Position numbers and translations under genes: made by a program. The notes beneath the pieces were generated by a model. That model did not search any database. It was not told the origin of the DNA and saw only the letters and a program-made list of their open reading frames with translations. Shown here one piece after another: positions 8,071 through 16,204 of a stretch of DNA of 64,000 nt. This DNA comes from Fimbriimonadaceae bacterium (lineage in GTDB: Bacteria; Armatimonadota; Fimbriimonadia; Fimbriimonadales; Fimbriimonadaceae), in contig JAHBTE010000001.1 of NCBI GenBank assembly GCA_019638675.1, forward strand, positions 2,078,605-2,142,604, in the 5' to 3' direction. The stretch's first letter is position 1, and each line of letters starts with the position of its first letter.

Positions 8071-8490
8071 TTACTCGATTTCTAAGCTTCTGAATCTACG
8101 TTCTGCGGGCGAAATGTCTTTAGTCAGGAATTGGTACGCCCAAGTTGCTTTGCGGAGCAATTCCCCCGCTTGCTGGGCTTCCGGTGTGCCTTCAGTGAAC
8201 TGTTCCGGCTGAACGCGGCGGCTAATCCGCTCGTACGCTTTCCGGATTTCGTCAAAGGTTGCTTTTGCTGTTACATTGAGGATGGTTCGAGCAGTGGCTT
8301 CGAGTTCGTTAGCGGTTGCTTCGGCGTTTACTGGTGCCGAATCAGTCGATTTAACTGAAGTATCACTCGATTGCCCGGGCGTTTCGTCAAGTTCTCGCCA
8401 AGCTTCCATTACGTCCACACTCTTTATGCGGTCGAATTCCTGGTTCACAAATGCCCGGAGGACGTTGTAGGCGCGTTTGGCTTCTCTCAT
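8071..8490 (-). CDS. Degenerate J-domain-like protein lacking HPD
   Basis: The 139-residue protein carries, around residues 66-121, a sequence laid out like a DnaJ domain: ILNVTAKATFDEIRKAYERI, then a turn and ELLRKATWAYQFL. The essential His-Pro-Asp turn that activates DnaK is replaced by Gln-Pro-Glu, so it should not stimulate Hsp70. The first 30 residues (AKRAYNVLRAFVNQEFDRI) look like a second, shorter remnant of the same fold. It overlaps the coiled-coil gene upstream by 4 bases (ATGA), so the two are probably translationally coupled and may act together. Function is unknown. Confidence 0.65.
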   Translation of the reverse strand: MREAKRAYNVLRAFVNQEFDRIKSVDVMEAWRELDETPGQSSDTSVKSTDSAPVNAEATANELEATARTILNVTAKATFDEIRKAYERISRRVQPEQFTEGTPEAQQAGELLRKATWAYQFLTKDISPAERRFRSLEIE

Positions 8491-9047
8491 TGCGATTGTT
8501 CAATAGTGGCAGATTGGTGAACTTCATCGAACGACTGGCTAATATTTTCAAGTCTTCGGACGAGTTCGGGGAGATCAGAATCAGTTTCGATAGTTGGAAT
8601 CGTTGGTTCCTGGCTATGGATGTTTTGCGCGATGCGTAAACTGAGAGCATCAATAGATGCAGTAGCCGCGGCAATCTGTTGATCTAGCTTATTCAATTGC
8701 TCTTGCGCGGCGGATGAGTCGGTACCTTGCATTTGGGCGCGACGGATGATTTCCGTGAGTTGGTCACGGGTTGCCGCGAGTTTAGAAGCTTCGGCAACAG
8801 TTCGTTGCACGGATTCTCTAGCCTGGGTGCCGATGATTTTGGTAGCTTCCGCGTCAGGATTTGCTTTGAGAATTGCCTCAAATGATTCCGCTGCTTGACG
8901 GAGAGGGCGTAAGGTTGCTCGGCTTGTGGAGGTTAGCTCGGAAGGATGAGGGATTCCAGATTTTGATTTTGCAGCAAGCGTGACGAGAACTGCGCCCAGA
9001 GCTACAACCACGACTAACGCGACTAAAATCAGCGAAACTCCCATCAT
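8487..9047 (-). CDS. Membrane-anchored coiled-coil protein, unknown
   Basis: A single N-terminal membrane segment (about residues 4-26) is followed by a 160-residue hydrophilic, Ala/Gln/Glu-rich region predicted by eye to be mostly long helices (for example RDQLTEIIRRAQMQG and AAQEQLNKLDQQIAAATAS). No enzyme motif is visible. It starts 12 bases after the stop of the porin-like gene and overlaps the J-like gene by 4 bases. The arrangement suggests a small envelope-associated complex, but I cannot name it. Confidence 0.7.
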   Translation of the reverse strand: MMGVSLILVALVVVVALGAVLVTLAAKSKSGIPHPSELTSTSRATLRPLRQAAESFEAILKANPDAEATKIIGTQARESVQRTVAEASKLAATRDQLTEIIRRAQMQGTDSSAAQEQLNKLDQQIAAATASIDALSLRIAQNIHSQEPTIPTIETDSDLPELVRRLENISQSFDEVHQSATIEQSQ

Positions 9048-9059
9048 TTGATTCTTATC

Positions 9060-9938
9060 CTACAATCTAAACCGGATTGTGGTTCCGATTTGCCCAAGAC
9101 CAGAACTGCCAAATCGAATATGAGGCATGAGAACAACTTGATTGATCAGAGTCCATTCTCCTTCAATACGGAAGGAATCACGTTGGTCCCGCCACTGGTG
9201 CGCCCAGCTAATGCCAATTCGGTTTTGACCGCCGGGAAACTGATACCAGCACCGAATATCAGAGATTTCGTTATCGGTATCAAGGGAGGTGTGGCCCTGG
9301 CGGAGGGCAATGAATTCGCCTTCAAAAGTGAAAGGGTAAGCGAAGTGAACCGTATCTGCGCCATAAACCGCCCGGTAGCCGCGATTTACCCCGACGTTGG
9401 TGATGTCATCGCGAAGAACCGAAAATGTTGAATCTTGAATCGCAAAGTGATCGCCTAATGCGAAGCTGACTCCCGTGGTTCGGCCAATTCTGCCGACCAC
9501 TCCTTTATTCCGGCCTTTACCTGCATCCACGACTGCGAGTTCGATAGGGGAATCTTCAAAAACAAGATTCGTGCGGGCTTTTAGCGCAAATGCTGTCTCT
9601 CGGAACAAGGTTTTTTGACCAAAGGGAAGTATTTGCTTGCCAATTCGCCATTCTCCGGGGGCTTCCAAATAGTATTCGTCAAGAAGGTCTGGGTCGCCCG
9701 TGCCAGGATAGCGGGCAATGCGTTGAGTCACAGCGATTCTGTTGCCCTCTGGTAGCAAAACTTTGAACCCAACTGTACTCGGCTTGCCGTTAATATCGAA
9801 CCACCGTAGTTCGGCATTTTTAGATTCGCCGCCGAGCAAGGTTGGTCGGGCGTCCACCGCGATCACAACATCGGGTGATTGGGCGAATAAGAGTGATGAA
9901 GCACAAATGAGCAGAGAAGCAGAAAACCCCCGGATCAT
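9060..9938 (-). CDS. Putative outer-membrane beta-barrel (porin-like) protein
   Basis: The start at 9938 forms an ATGA overlap with the hisS stop and gives a 292-residue protein with a clean signal peptide (residues 1-20, ending in LLFAQ). The mature part alternates polar and hydrophobic residues, has many short strands, and includes GEWRIGKQILPFGQKT, which resembles the strand-turn segments of phosphate-selective or OprO/P-like porins. It ends in TTIRFRL, an aromatic-rich beta-strand end as expected for BAM substrates. I infer an outer-membrane barrel or porin-like protein, but no specific family is certain. An in-frame start 42 bases upstream inside hisS is less likely. Confidence 0.5.
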   Translation of the reverse strand: MIRGFSASLLICASSLLFAQSPDVVIAVDARPTLLGGESKNAELRWFDINGKPSTVGFKVLLPEGNRIAVTQRIARYPGTGDPDLLDEYYLEAPGEWRIGKQILPFGQKTLFRETAFALKARTNLVFEDSPIELAVVDAGKGRNKGVVGRIGRTTGVSFALGDHFAIQDSTFSVLRDDITNVGVNRGYRAVYGADTVHFAYPFTFEGEFIALRQGHTSLDTDNEISDIRCWYQFPGGQNRIGISWAHQWRDQRDSFRIEGEWTLINQVVLMPHIRFGSSGLGQIGTTIRFRL

Positions 9939-11245
9939 TCTTCCGCCATCGTAATTTCGAGAAGTGTATTTTCTAACCATTCCGCTAATTCGCTCTGAGG
10001 TAGTGACGTTTGTTCGCTACTTGCGAGATTCTTAATAGTCACTTTGTTCTGCTTCATTTCATCGTCGCCTATGATTATTGCGAATCTTGCTCCTACTCGG
10101 TCTGCGGCCTTGAATTGTTGTTTGATGTTTCGAGAATCAATATCAAGTTGAACCGTGAACATCTCGTTTCTCAGTTCACGGGCGAGTTGTTGAACATGGT
10201 TGCGAGCATTTTCTGTTGCGGAGACCAAGTAAACATCTGGCTGGTTGCGAGGGATTTCGATACCCTTTTCTTCTAACGTTAGTAATAGTCGTTCAAGCCC
10301 GATTCCAACGCCGACGCTAGGGGTTGGTTTGCCGCCGAGTTGTTCAATCAGCCCATCGTAGCGACCACCACCGCACAGCGATAAGCCATCACCAAGTTCG
10401 CTGTCTACAAATTCGAAAACCGTGTCGGTGTAGTAATCCAGCCCGCGCACGATTCCTGCATCATGAACAAAGGGGATTTCGTTTTCAGTGAGTATTTGGC
10501 AGACTTGCTCGAAATGAGTGCGACTTTCATCGCTCAGAAAATCAGTAATTTGCGGAAGCCCTTGGAGCGCGGCCTTTAGCTTTTCGTCTTTGGTGTCCAG
10601 CATCCGAACGGGGTTTTTACTGAGTTTTTCACGTAGTTCTTCTGTTTGTTCGGCTAGAAATCCCTGAACATGATTGAGGATCACTTCAGCATATTTTGTG
10701 CGAGTGTCAACACGACCAATGCAGTTCACCAAAACCTTAGGCGATTCAATCCCTATGGCATTCATGAAGTGATAAGTCGCGATAATGATTTCAGCATCCG
10801 CTTGTGGACTGGATGATCCGATGAGTTCCATTCCCAACTGGTGCAACTGCCGATAACGCCCTTTTCCTGGTCGCCCATATCGAAAACTGTGGTTGATGTA
10901 GCAAAGCCGTGTAGGAGAGCCGATGTTGCCGATACCATGTTCAAGGTAAGCGCGCATGGCGGGAGCGGTGCCTTCTGGCTTGAGAGCCACATGGCGGTCA
11001 CCCTTGTCCATGAAGTCGTACATCTCCTTACTGACGATGTCGCTTGCTTCACCACTCGAACGGATGAAAAGGTCAATATCTTCGAACATTGGAGTCCGAA
11101 TTTCTTCGTATCCGTATTGCCAGGCAACGCTCAAGAATTCACTCTCGACAAACTGCCAGCGGTGAGTTTCAAAAATCTGGTCAGCTTGGCGTGGGCCAGG
11201 AATGATGTCGTTTGTTCCGCGTGGGGCTTGGTACTTGCTTTTCAA
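9935..11245 (-). CDS. hisS: Histidyl-tRNA synthetase
   Basis: This 436-residue class II synthetase charges tRNA-His. It starts with APRGTNDIIPGPRQ, has motif 2 around FRYGRPGKGRYRQLHQLG, the His-specific GLDYYTDTVFEF near residue 265 and motif 3 SVGVGIGLERLLL near residue 315, and ends with the anticodon-binding domain (about residues 335-430). Length is normal. It overlaps the aldolase gene upstream and the porin-like gene downstream by 4 bases each, placing an essential translation gene in a mixed operon. Confidence 0.95.
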   Translation of the reverse strand: MKSKYQAPRGTNDIIPGPRQADQIFETHRWQFVESEFLSVAWQYGYEEIRTPMFEDIDLFIRSSGEASDIVSKEMYDFMDKGDRHVALKPEGTAPAMRAYLEHGIGNIGSPTRLCYINHSFRYGRPGKGRYRQLHQLGMELIGSSSPQADAEIIIATYHFMNAIGIESPKVLVNCIGRVDTRTKYAEVILNHVQGFLAEQTEELREKLSKNPVRMLDTKDEKLKAALQGLPQITDFLSDESRTHFEQVCQILTENEIPFVHDAGIVRGLDYYTDTVFEFVDSELGDGLSLCGGGRYDGLIEQLGGKPTPSVGVGIGLERLLLTLEEKGIEIPRNQPDVYLVSATENARNHVQQLARELRNEMFTVQLDIDSRNIKQQFKAADRVGARFAIIIGDDEMKQNKVTIKNLASSEQTSLPQSELAEWLENTLLEITMAEE

Positions 11246-11883
11246 TTGAGGCTCCCGTTCAGGGCGTTTTCGAGTAAAAAGTCGAATGCTTTTTCAGGCA
11301 AAGGTTTGGCTCCACCCAAGGTTTTTGCGTGAAGAATGACGGTTGCGACCCGTTCAAGTGTTTCCATGCGGTAGCAGGCATCGTACAGGTCTTTGCCCAT
11401 TACGGCGGCTCCGTGGCTGGCAAGTAGAAACGTCTTGTAGCCTTCTAGCAATGGTTCGATACGATCAGGTACTTCCTGTGTGCCGGGCATTGAAAAAGGA
11501 ACCGTTGCTACGCTGCCAAGAACGTAGGCACTTTCAGGTAGCAAGTTGTCGGGGATTTCTTCGCCGGCAAGAGCGAATCCAGTAGCTACGGGAGGATGGG
11601 CATGCACAACCGCTTGGCAATCGGAGCGGTTGGCGTAGATCACTGTGTGGAGTTTAACTTCACTACTCACTTTGCCCTCTCCTTTAACCAGCTGTCCTTT
11701 GAGGTCAATAATGAGAATATCGTTTGGTTTTAGATGTCCCTTGCTCACGCCGCTGGGCGTGATGAGTAGTTGTCGAGGGCTCAAACGACAGGAAATGTTG
11801 CCTTCGGCTCCGCCGACCAATCCGCATTGCCACAAGCGGCGACCTACTTCGCAAATCGCGCCCCGGAGCTGTAGTTCGGACAT
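11242..11883 (-). CDS. Class II aldolase/adducin family protein
   Basis: From the ATG at 11883 the product has 213 residues. It shows the zinc-dependent class II sugar-phosphate aldolase pattern: GGAEGNISCR near residue 26, the metal ligands in VHAHPP near residue 95 and a third His in LLASHGAAVMG near residue 157. Relatives are L-fuculose-phosphate aldolase, L-ribulose-phosphate 4-epimerase and methylthioribulose-phosphate dehydratase; the short length favours the aldolase group but substrate cannot be decided. A TTG five codons upstream (11898) is an alternative start. It overlaps hisS by 4 bases. Confidence 0.85.
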   Translation of the reverse strand: MSELQLRGAICEVGRRLWQCGLVGGAEGNISCRLSPRQLLITPSGVSKGHLKPNDILIIDLKGQLVKGEGKVSSEVKLHTVIYANRSDCQAVVHAHPPVATGFALAGEEIPDNLLPESAYVLGSVATVPFSMPGTQEVPDRIEPLLEGYKTFLLASHGAAVMGKDLYDACYRMETLERVATVILHAKTLGGAKPLPEKAFDFLLENALNGSLN

Positions 11884-11923
11884 TTCCACTAGGTTCAATT
11901 ATGCCTGAGCGCACTGCCTGGCC

Positions 11924-12757
11924 CTACGCGAACGATTGCCGTAATCGGTGGATTTCAACGATGGTTGTGAGGAGTTGGCCCGCATCTGATAAAGCGATTT
12001 GGGTTGCCGCATCGCTGAGCGCGTTTGCCGGGTCAGGATGAACTTCCAGGAACAAGGCGTCGATGCCTACTGCCGCGGCCGCGCGAGCCATGGCTGGGAT
12101 GGAATCGCGATTTCCCCCAGTGGCGGTTCCGGCTCCACCTGGTCGTTGTGCAGAATGAGTCGCATCGAAGCAAACAGGATGCCCGAAGCTTCGCATGATT
12201 TCTAACCCAGGCATATCAACTACCAAAGTGTTGTAGCCAAAGCTGGTTCCACGATCGGTAAGCATAGCACCTTGTGCCCCGAAAGCGGATAGCTTGTCGA
12301 CAATGTTCTTTGTATCCCACGGAGCAAGAAACTGGCCCTTTTTGACATTGACTGGTTTCCCGGTTACTGCGCAGGCTTCTAGCAGGTCAGTTTGACGGCA
12401 GAGGAAAGCAGGAACTTGCAAAAGATCAACGACATTTGCGACTGTGCCGACTTGATGTGCATCGTGGACATCGGTGGTTGTGGGTAGATCAAATGTTTGA
12501 CCGATGTTTTGAATGATCTTGAGCCCTTCATCCATGCCAAAACCGCGTGTGCCTTTCAGTGAAGTGCGGTTTGCTTTATCGAAACTCGCCTTGAAGATAT
12601 ATGGAATTCCTAAGGTAAGGCAGAGTTCTTTCATCGTGCCCGCAACTTCCTCACAAAGAGCTTGACTCTCTGCCAAGCATGGCCCTGCGATCAGAACTAG
12701 GTTTCCAGTTCCGAATTCAATATCGCGGATTGAGAAGGGGTGATCGACGGGCTTCAT
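11924..12757 (-). CDS. kdsA: 3-deoxy-8-phosphooctulonate (KDO-8-P) synthase
   Basis: The enzyme joins phosphoenolpyruvate and arabinose 5-phosphate to give KDO-8-phosphate for the LPS inner core. The 277 residues show IAGPCLAES near residue 24, FKASFDKANRTS near 55, the TTTDVHD region, VNVKKGQFLAPWD and the DATHSAQRPGG motif, all typical of KdsA rather than DAHP synthase. Its presence implies a diderm envelope with LPS. The start overlaps the dsbD stop by 4 bases (ATGA) and the gene is followed after about 40 bases by the aldolase gene. Confidence 0.94.
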   Translation of the reverse strand: MKPVDHPFSIRDIEFGTGNLVLIAGPCLAESQALCEEVAGTMKELCLTLGIPYIFKASFDKANRTSLKGTRGFGMDEGLKIIQNIGQTFDLPTTTDVHDAHQVGTVANVVDLLQVPAFLCRQTDLLEACAVTGKPVNVKKGQFLAPWDTKNIVDKLSAFGAQGAMLTDRGTSFGYNTLVVDMPGLEIMRSFGHPVCFDATHSAQRPGGAGTATGGNRDSIPAMARAAAAVGIDALFLEVHPDPANALSDAATQIALSDAGQLLTTIVEIHRLRQSFA

Positions 12758-14763
12758 TGAGAAGCCATATTGTAGCCGTCTTTGAGGAACTTGATGAACT
12801 CTTCGTCCGATGCGGCCAAGCCTTGGTAGACCCGCACAACGGTTCCATCTGGCTTGACGATAGCGTAAGCAGGGTTCGTTGCCGACTTGGTCATCTCTGT
12901 TCTGAGTTTGTCGTTCGCGTCATCTTCTGGAGTTTCGCGGTCGGTAAAAAGCTCAACCAACACAAACTTTTCAAGTTCAACTTTATAGTTGGGTTGAGGG
13001 AATTTTTGGTATTCCATCACTCGGCAGTTACCGCAAGTTTTTCCGGTGAAGTTGATAAACACAGGTCTGTTTTCTGCTTGGGCGATTTTAAGACCTTCTT
13101 CATATGTTTCGATCCACTTGAAGCCACCGGCTTCGGCACTTTGCCCGGGCGGATAGAACGCTAAGCTAGTCCCAAGAATCGCGGGCTTGCCAATACCGGC
13201 AAGAATCCACAAAGCAATGAGAATGTTCGCACCAGCGAAAATCTTGCGACCAAGTCCAATCTTGGCTCCATCATCGTGAGGCATTTTTACGATGCCAAAC
13301 AGGTAAAGAGACGCAACCGTGAAGATGGCGAACCATACTGCGGCAAATCCGGCGAATGGTAGCCAAAGCGGATCGTTGACGATGACGTCAATGTTAGAGA
13401 TGAACTTGAGGGCAGCCGCAAGTTCCAAGAATCCCATGTACGCCTTAACAGCGTTCAGCCAAGTGCCGGACTTCGGCATCGCCTTGAGCGCACGGGGGAT
13501 CATCGCAAGAACAAAGAAGGGAATCGCAAAGGCAAGGCTAAACGCCACCATTCCGAGGATTGGAAACAGCAGGTCGCCGGTAGTTGCGCTGACGAGAATG
13601 GTTCCGACAAAAGGAACCGTGCACGTAAAGGTTGTCAAGCTGAAAACGAATCCGAGAAGAATCGGTGCAACTAATCCGCCGACTTTGGATTTGTTCTGCA
13701 CTTTGTTGACGAACTTCGTTGGAACTTGGAGTTCAAAAAGCCCGAACAGATTCAGCGCAAGAACAATAAACAGGATGCCGAGAAAAGCGTTTGCAATCGG
13801 GCTAGCGGCAAGTTTTTGAACGCCGGAGGCCCCAAATGCAAGCGTGACTACCAATCCCAATCCGACGAACGTTCCGATGATCCCAAAGCAGTAGGCAAGC
13901 GCGTATTTAAGCGTCGCGGCGGGGCCTTCCTCAGATTTTTTGGTGAAGTAGCTGACCGTGATCGGAATCATTGGCCAAACGCAAGGAGTAGCGAGTGCAA
14001 GGAGCCCAGCCGCAAAACTAAGAAGAAGGAACGGAAGCAATCCGGCATTCTTTGCGTCGGCAATTCGTTTGGTAGTGTCATCAACAGGCGCGGCAGGTTG
14101 TTCATCGCCACCAGTTTCTGAACCACTAGTTGCCGATCCGCCAGCCTTTGCCATGACTTCGGGATTATCACTACTGACGTCATCGGCAGGTGCATGGTAG
14201 CCAGCAGGTTGTTCTGCGGGCGTGAGAACAGGAATGGTGCGGTCATCCCGCGCATCGCCAGCAGGGGGGACGAAATCTACTCCCAGTAGTGCCCGCCGAG
14301 GACGGTCACACGAATTGTCATCGCAGTTTTGGGCGCGTACTTCGACTTGCGCCTGACCTTCGCCCATAACCCCCATCTTCACGCGTACTGGGATCGCAAA
14401 TGAAAACTCGCCTTCGTACCAAACACCTGGCTTTTCAAATCCAGGAACATTTTTCACGTATCCGGCAGGATAGATGGCGTCTCCAGCTGGTTCGATAAAG
14501 TTGCCTTCTTGTTCAAAGTTGAGTTCAATTGAAACCCATTCTCCAGTGAGCTGTGGCCCAAAAGCGTGCCATCCATCTTCAAGCTTGCCCGTGACAATAA
14601 GCTGAGTTGTTTCACCGGGACGGGTATCTGGATTAGCAAGGGTTGCTGTCCAGGTTGTGTAACCGCTTTCAACGGTAGACGGAGCCTTTTCTGCTTGACC
14701 GAATGAAAAAGCAGCGGTCAGCACAAATAAGCTGACCAGGAAGAATTGGAGAATTCGAATCAT
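12754..14763 (-). CDS. dsbD: Thiol:disulfide interchange protein DsbD
   Basis: The 669-residue protein moves electrons from cytoplasmic thioredoxin to the periplasm. Domains in order: signal peptide (1-22); DsbD-alpha domain (about 30-170) with two Cys in NCDDNSC; a linker; eight membrane segments (about 245-545) with the conserved TPCVWPMIP and TFTCTVPF cysteines; and a C-terminal thioredoxin domain with TCGNC near residue 585. All three redox pairs are present. A separate alpha-like protein is encoded just upstream (14770-15294), and kdsA overlaps downstream. It likely feeds reducing power to cytochrome c maturation or disulfide isomerases. Confidence 0.92.
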   Translation of the reverse strand: MIRILQFFLVSLFVLTAAFSFGQAEKAPSTVESGYTTWTATLANPDTRPGETTQLIVTGKLEDGWHAFGPQLTGEWVSIELNFEQEGNFIEPAGDAIYPAGYVKNVPGFEKPGVWYEGEFSFAIPVRVKMGVMGEGQAQVEVRAQNCDDNSCDRPRRALLGVDFVPPAGDARDDRTIPVLTPAEQPAGYHAPADDVSSDNPEVMAKAGGSATSGSETGGDEQPAAPVDDTTKRIADAKNAGLLPFLLLSFAAGLLALATPCVWPMIPITVSYFTKKSEEGPAATLKYALAYCFGIIGTFVGLGLVVTLAFGASGVQKLAASPIANAFLGILFIVLALNLFGLFELQVPTKFVNKVQNKSKVGGLVAPILLGFVFSLTTFTCTVPFVGTILVSATTGDLLFPILGMVAFSLAFAIPFFVLAMIPRALKAMPKSGTWLNAVKAYMGFLELAAALKFISNIDVIVNDPLWLPFAGFAAVWFAIFTVASLYLFGIVKMPHDDGAKIGLGRKIFAGANILIALWILAGIGKPAILGTSLAFYPPGQSAEAGGFKWIETYEEGLKIAQAENRPVFINFTGKTCGNCRVMEYQKFPQPNYKVELEKFVLVELFTDRETPEDDANDKLRTEMTKSATNPAYAIVKPDGTVVRVYQGLAASDEEFIKFLKDGYNMASQ

Positions 14764-14769
14764 ATTGGT

Positions 14770-15294
14770 TTAGTTTTGTCCCGCCTGAGCTTTGGCCCAA
14801 AATGCGGCTCTGGCGACAGTGTTCCAACCCTTGGGAGATGGTTTGAGCTTAAACTTTGCGTTAGCCGAAATGCTGGTTGGGGCAAAACACATCGTGTTTG
14901 TGCACTGCTGGTAGCGAACTTTTACGCTGAGGTTATTTTCGCCGGCCTTACCTAAAACCTTGAGTAGAACGGGAATTTCAACGACTCCTGAGTAGGTAAA
15001 CGATTCTTCGGTTTCTCCACCTACCTTGTGTGCTTCTCCTGCTGGATACTTCACTTGCACGACTTGAACGTTTGTGCTTCCACTCGAAACGGATACAGGT
15101 ATCTGATAATCCTGACTCGGAGGATTTTGGTACCCGTGCAGGCCGTCGGCAAAGGTTAGAGTGATCACTCCCGCTACCGGGCCGCCCGAAACGCCTTGGT
15201 CACTTTTCAATTTCAGTGAGACAGTAGGCGGATCATTTTGCTGCATGACATGAGAGTTCATGGCGAGCGCGGTGGCAACGATAAGTGATGTCAT
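14770..15294 (-). CDS. Free-standing DsbD-alpha (N-terminal) domain protein
   Basis: This 174-residue exported protein has a weak signal peptide (residues 1-18) and one immunoglobulin-like DsbD-alpha domain with the redox pair QQCTNTMC near residue 132 and the GLHGYQNPP region near residue 52. It matches the first domain of the downstream DsbD, whose gene begins 6 bases after this stop. It probably serves as an extra periplasmic electron carrier from DsbD or a dedicated acceptor. The paralogy with the DsbD first domain suggests a duplication. It is the first gene of the long minus-strand run. Confidence 0.82.
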   Translation of the reverse strand: MTSLIVATALAMNSHVMQQNDPPTVSLKLKSDQGVSGGPVAGVITLTFADGLHGYQNPPSQDYQIPVSVSSGSTNVQVVQVKYPAGEAHKVGGETEESFTYSGVVEIPVLLKVLGKAGENNLSVKVRYQQCTNTMCFAPTSISANAKFKLKPSPKGWNTVARAAFWAKAQAGQN

Positions 15295-15384
15295 TTCAAT
15301 CTCCGTGAATTATTCTACTGAAGTAGACGAATGAAACTCGCCCGATTGTGGTTCCCCGAAAGGGGATTAGGTCGCAATTCGTTG

Positions 15385-16170
15385 TTAGTTAGTCAAACCC
15401 AAGAAGCTCTTAATTTTGTAAACCGTGGTTTGCCGGTTCATTTCGGCAATTGCCAAGGTAAGTGGAACTTCGTTAGGGCACACTTTGACGCAGTTTTGAG
15501 CATTACCGCAGTTGGTGATGCCCTCTTCAGAAGTAAGGAATTCCAAACGCTCGTTGGCAAATGTTTTTCCAACCATGTGTAAGTTGAAAAGAAGTGCTTG
15601 TCCGATTGCGGCTGGGCCAACGAATTCAGTGCGTTCGTTGACTTGTGGGCAAGCTTCCACACAGCAACCGCAAGTCATACAGCGACTGAGGTCGTAGCGG
15701 AGTTTGCGGACATGATCGTCTTGTGGCTGAGCCATTCCTAAGTCGTAGGAGCCGTCAATTGGAACCCATGCTTTGACTTTGATCAAGTTGTCGAACATTT
15801 TTGATCGGTCAACAATAAGATCGCGGATGAGCGGGAATTTGCTCATTGGCTCAAGCTTGACGACGATTTTGTCGCCTTCAACAATGCCGACTTCATCAAT
15901 CAGGGCGGTGCAAGCTTGGCGAATATGTCCGTTCACGTACATCGTGCAGGTTCCACAGACTTCTTCAAGGCATGCGGCTTCCCATGCAACTGGTTCAACA
16001 AGCTTTCCGTCAATCGTTACCGGATTCTTGCGAATCTCCATGAGGGTTGAAATGACGTTGGCATCTTCCCGATAAGGGATTTCGAATACGTGCCAGAAAG
16101 GCTTGGAATCCTTACTGGTTTGCCTTTTCACTTCAAATCGAATTGTTTTCGCCGCAACCGCTGTGGACAT
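15385..16170 (-). CDS. sdhB: Succinate dehydrogenase/fumarate reductase iron-sulfur subunit
   Basis: The 261-residue protein carries a plant-type [2Fe-2S] site (CLEEVCGTCTMYVNG, with a further Cys in RQAC) and the two clusters of the C-terminal ferredoxin domain (CMTCGCCVEACPQ and CGNAQNCVKVCPNEVP). It is the electron-transfer subunit that links the flavoprotein to quinone in complex II. No sdhA or sdhC lies next to it; both neighbours are unrelated, so the complex is encoded in separate places or the partners are elsewhere. The gene faces away from the glycosyltransferase gene with only 34 bases between them. Confidence 0.92.
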   Translation of the reverse strand: MSTAVAAKTIRFEVKRQTSKDSKPFWHVFEIPYREDANVISTLMEIRKNPVTIDGKLVEPVAWEAACLEEVCGTCTMYVNGHIRQACTALIDEVGIVEGDKIVVKLEPMSKFPLIRDLIVDRSKMFDNLIKVKAWVPIDGSYDLGMAQPQDDHVRKLRYDLSRCMTCGCCVEACPQVNERTEFVGPAAIGQALLFNLHMVGKTFANERLEFLTSEEGITNCGNAQNCVKVCPNEVPLTLAIAEMNRQTTVYKIKSFLGLTN

Positions 16171-16204
16171 AACGCTCCTCTATTCTACGCAATAGACGAG
16201 AACT

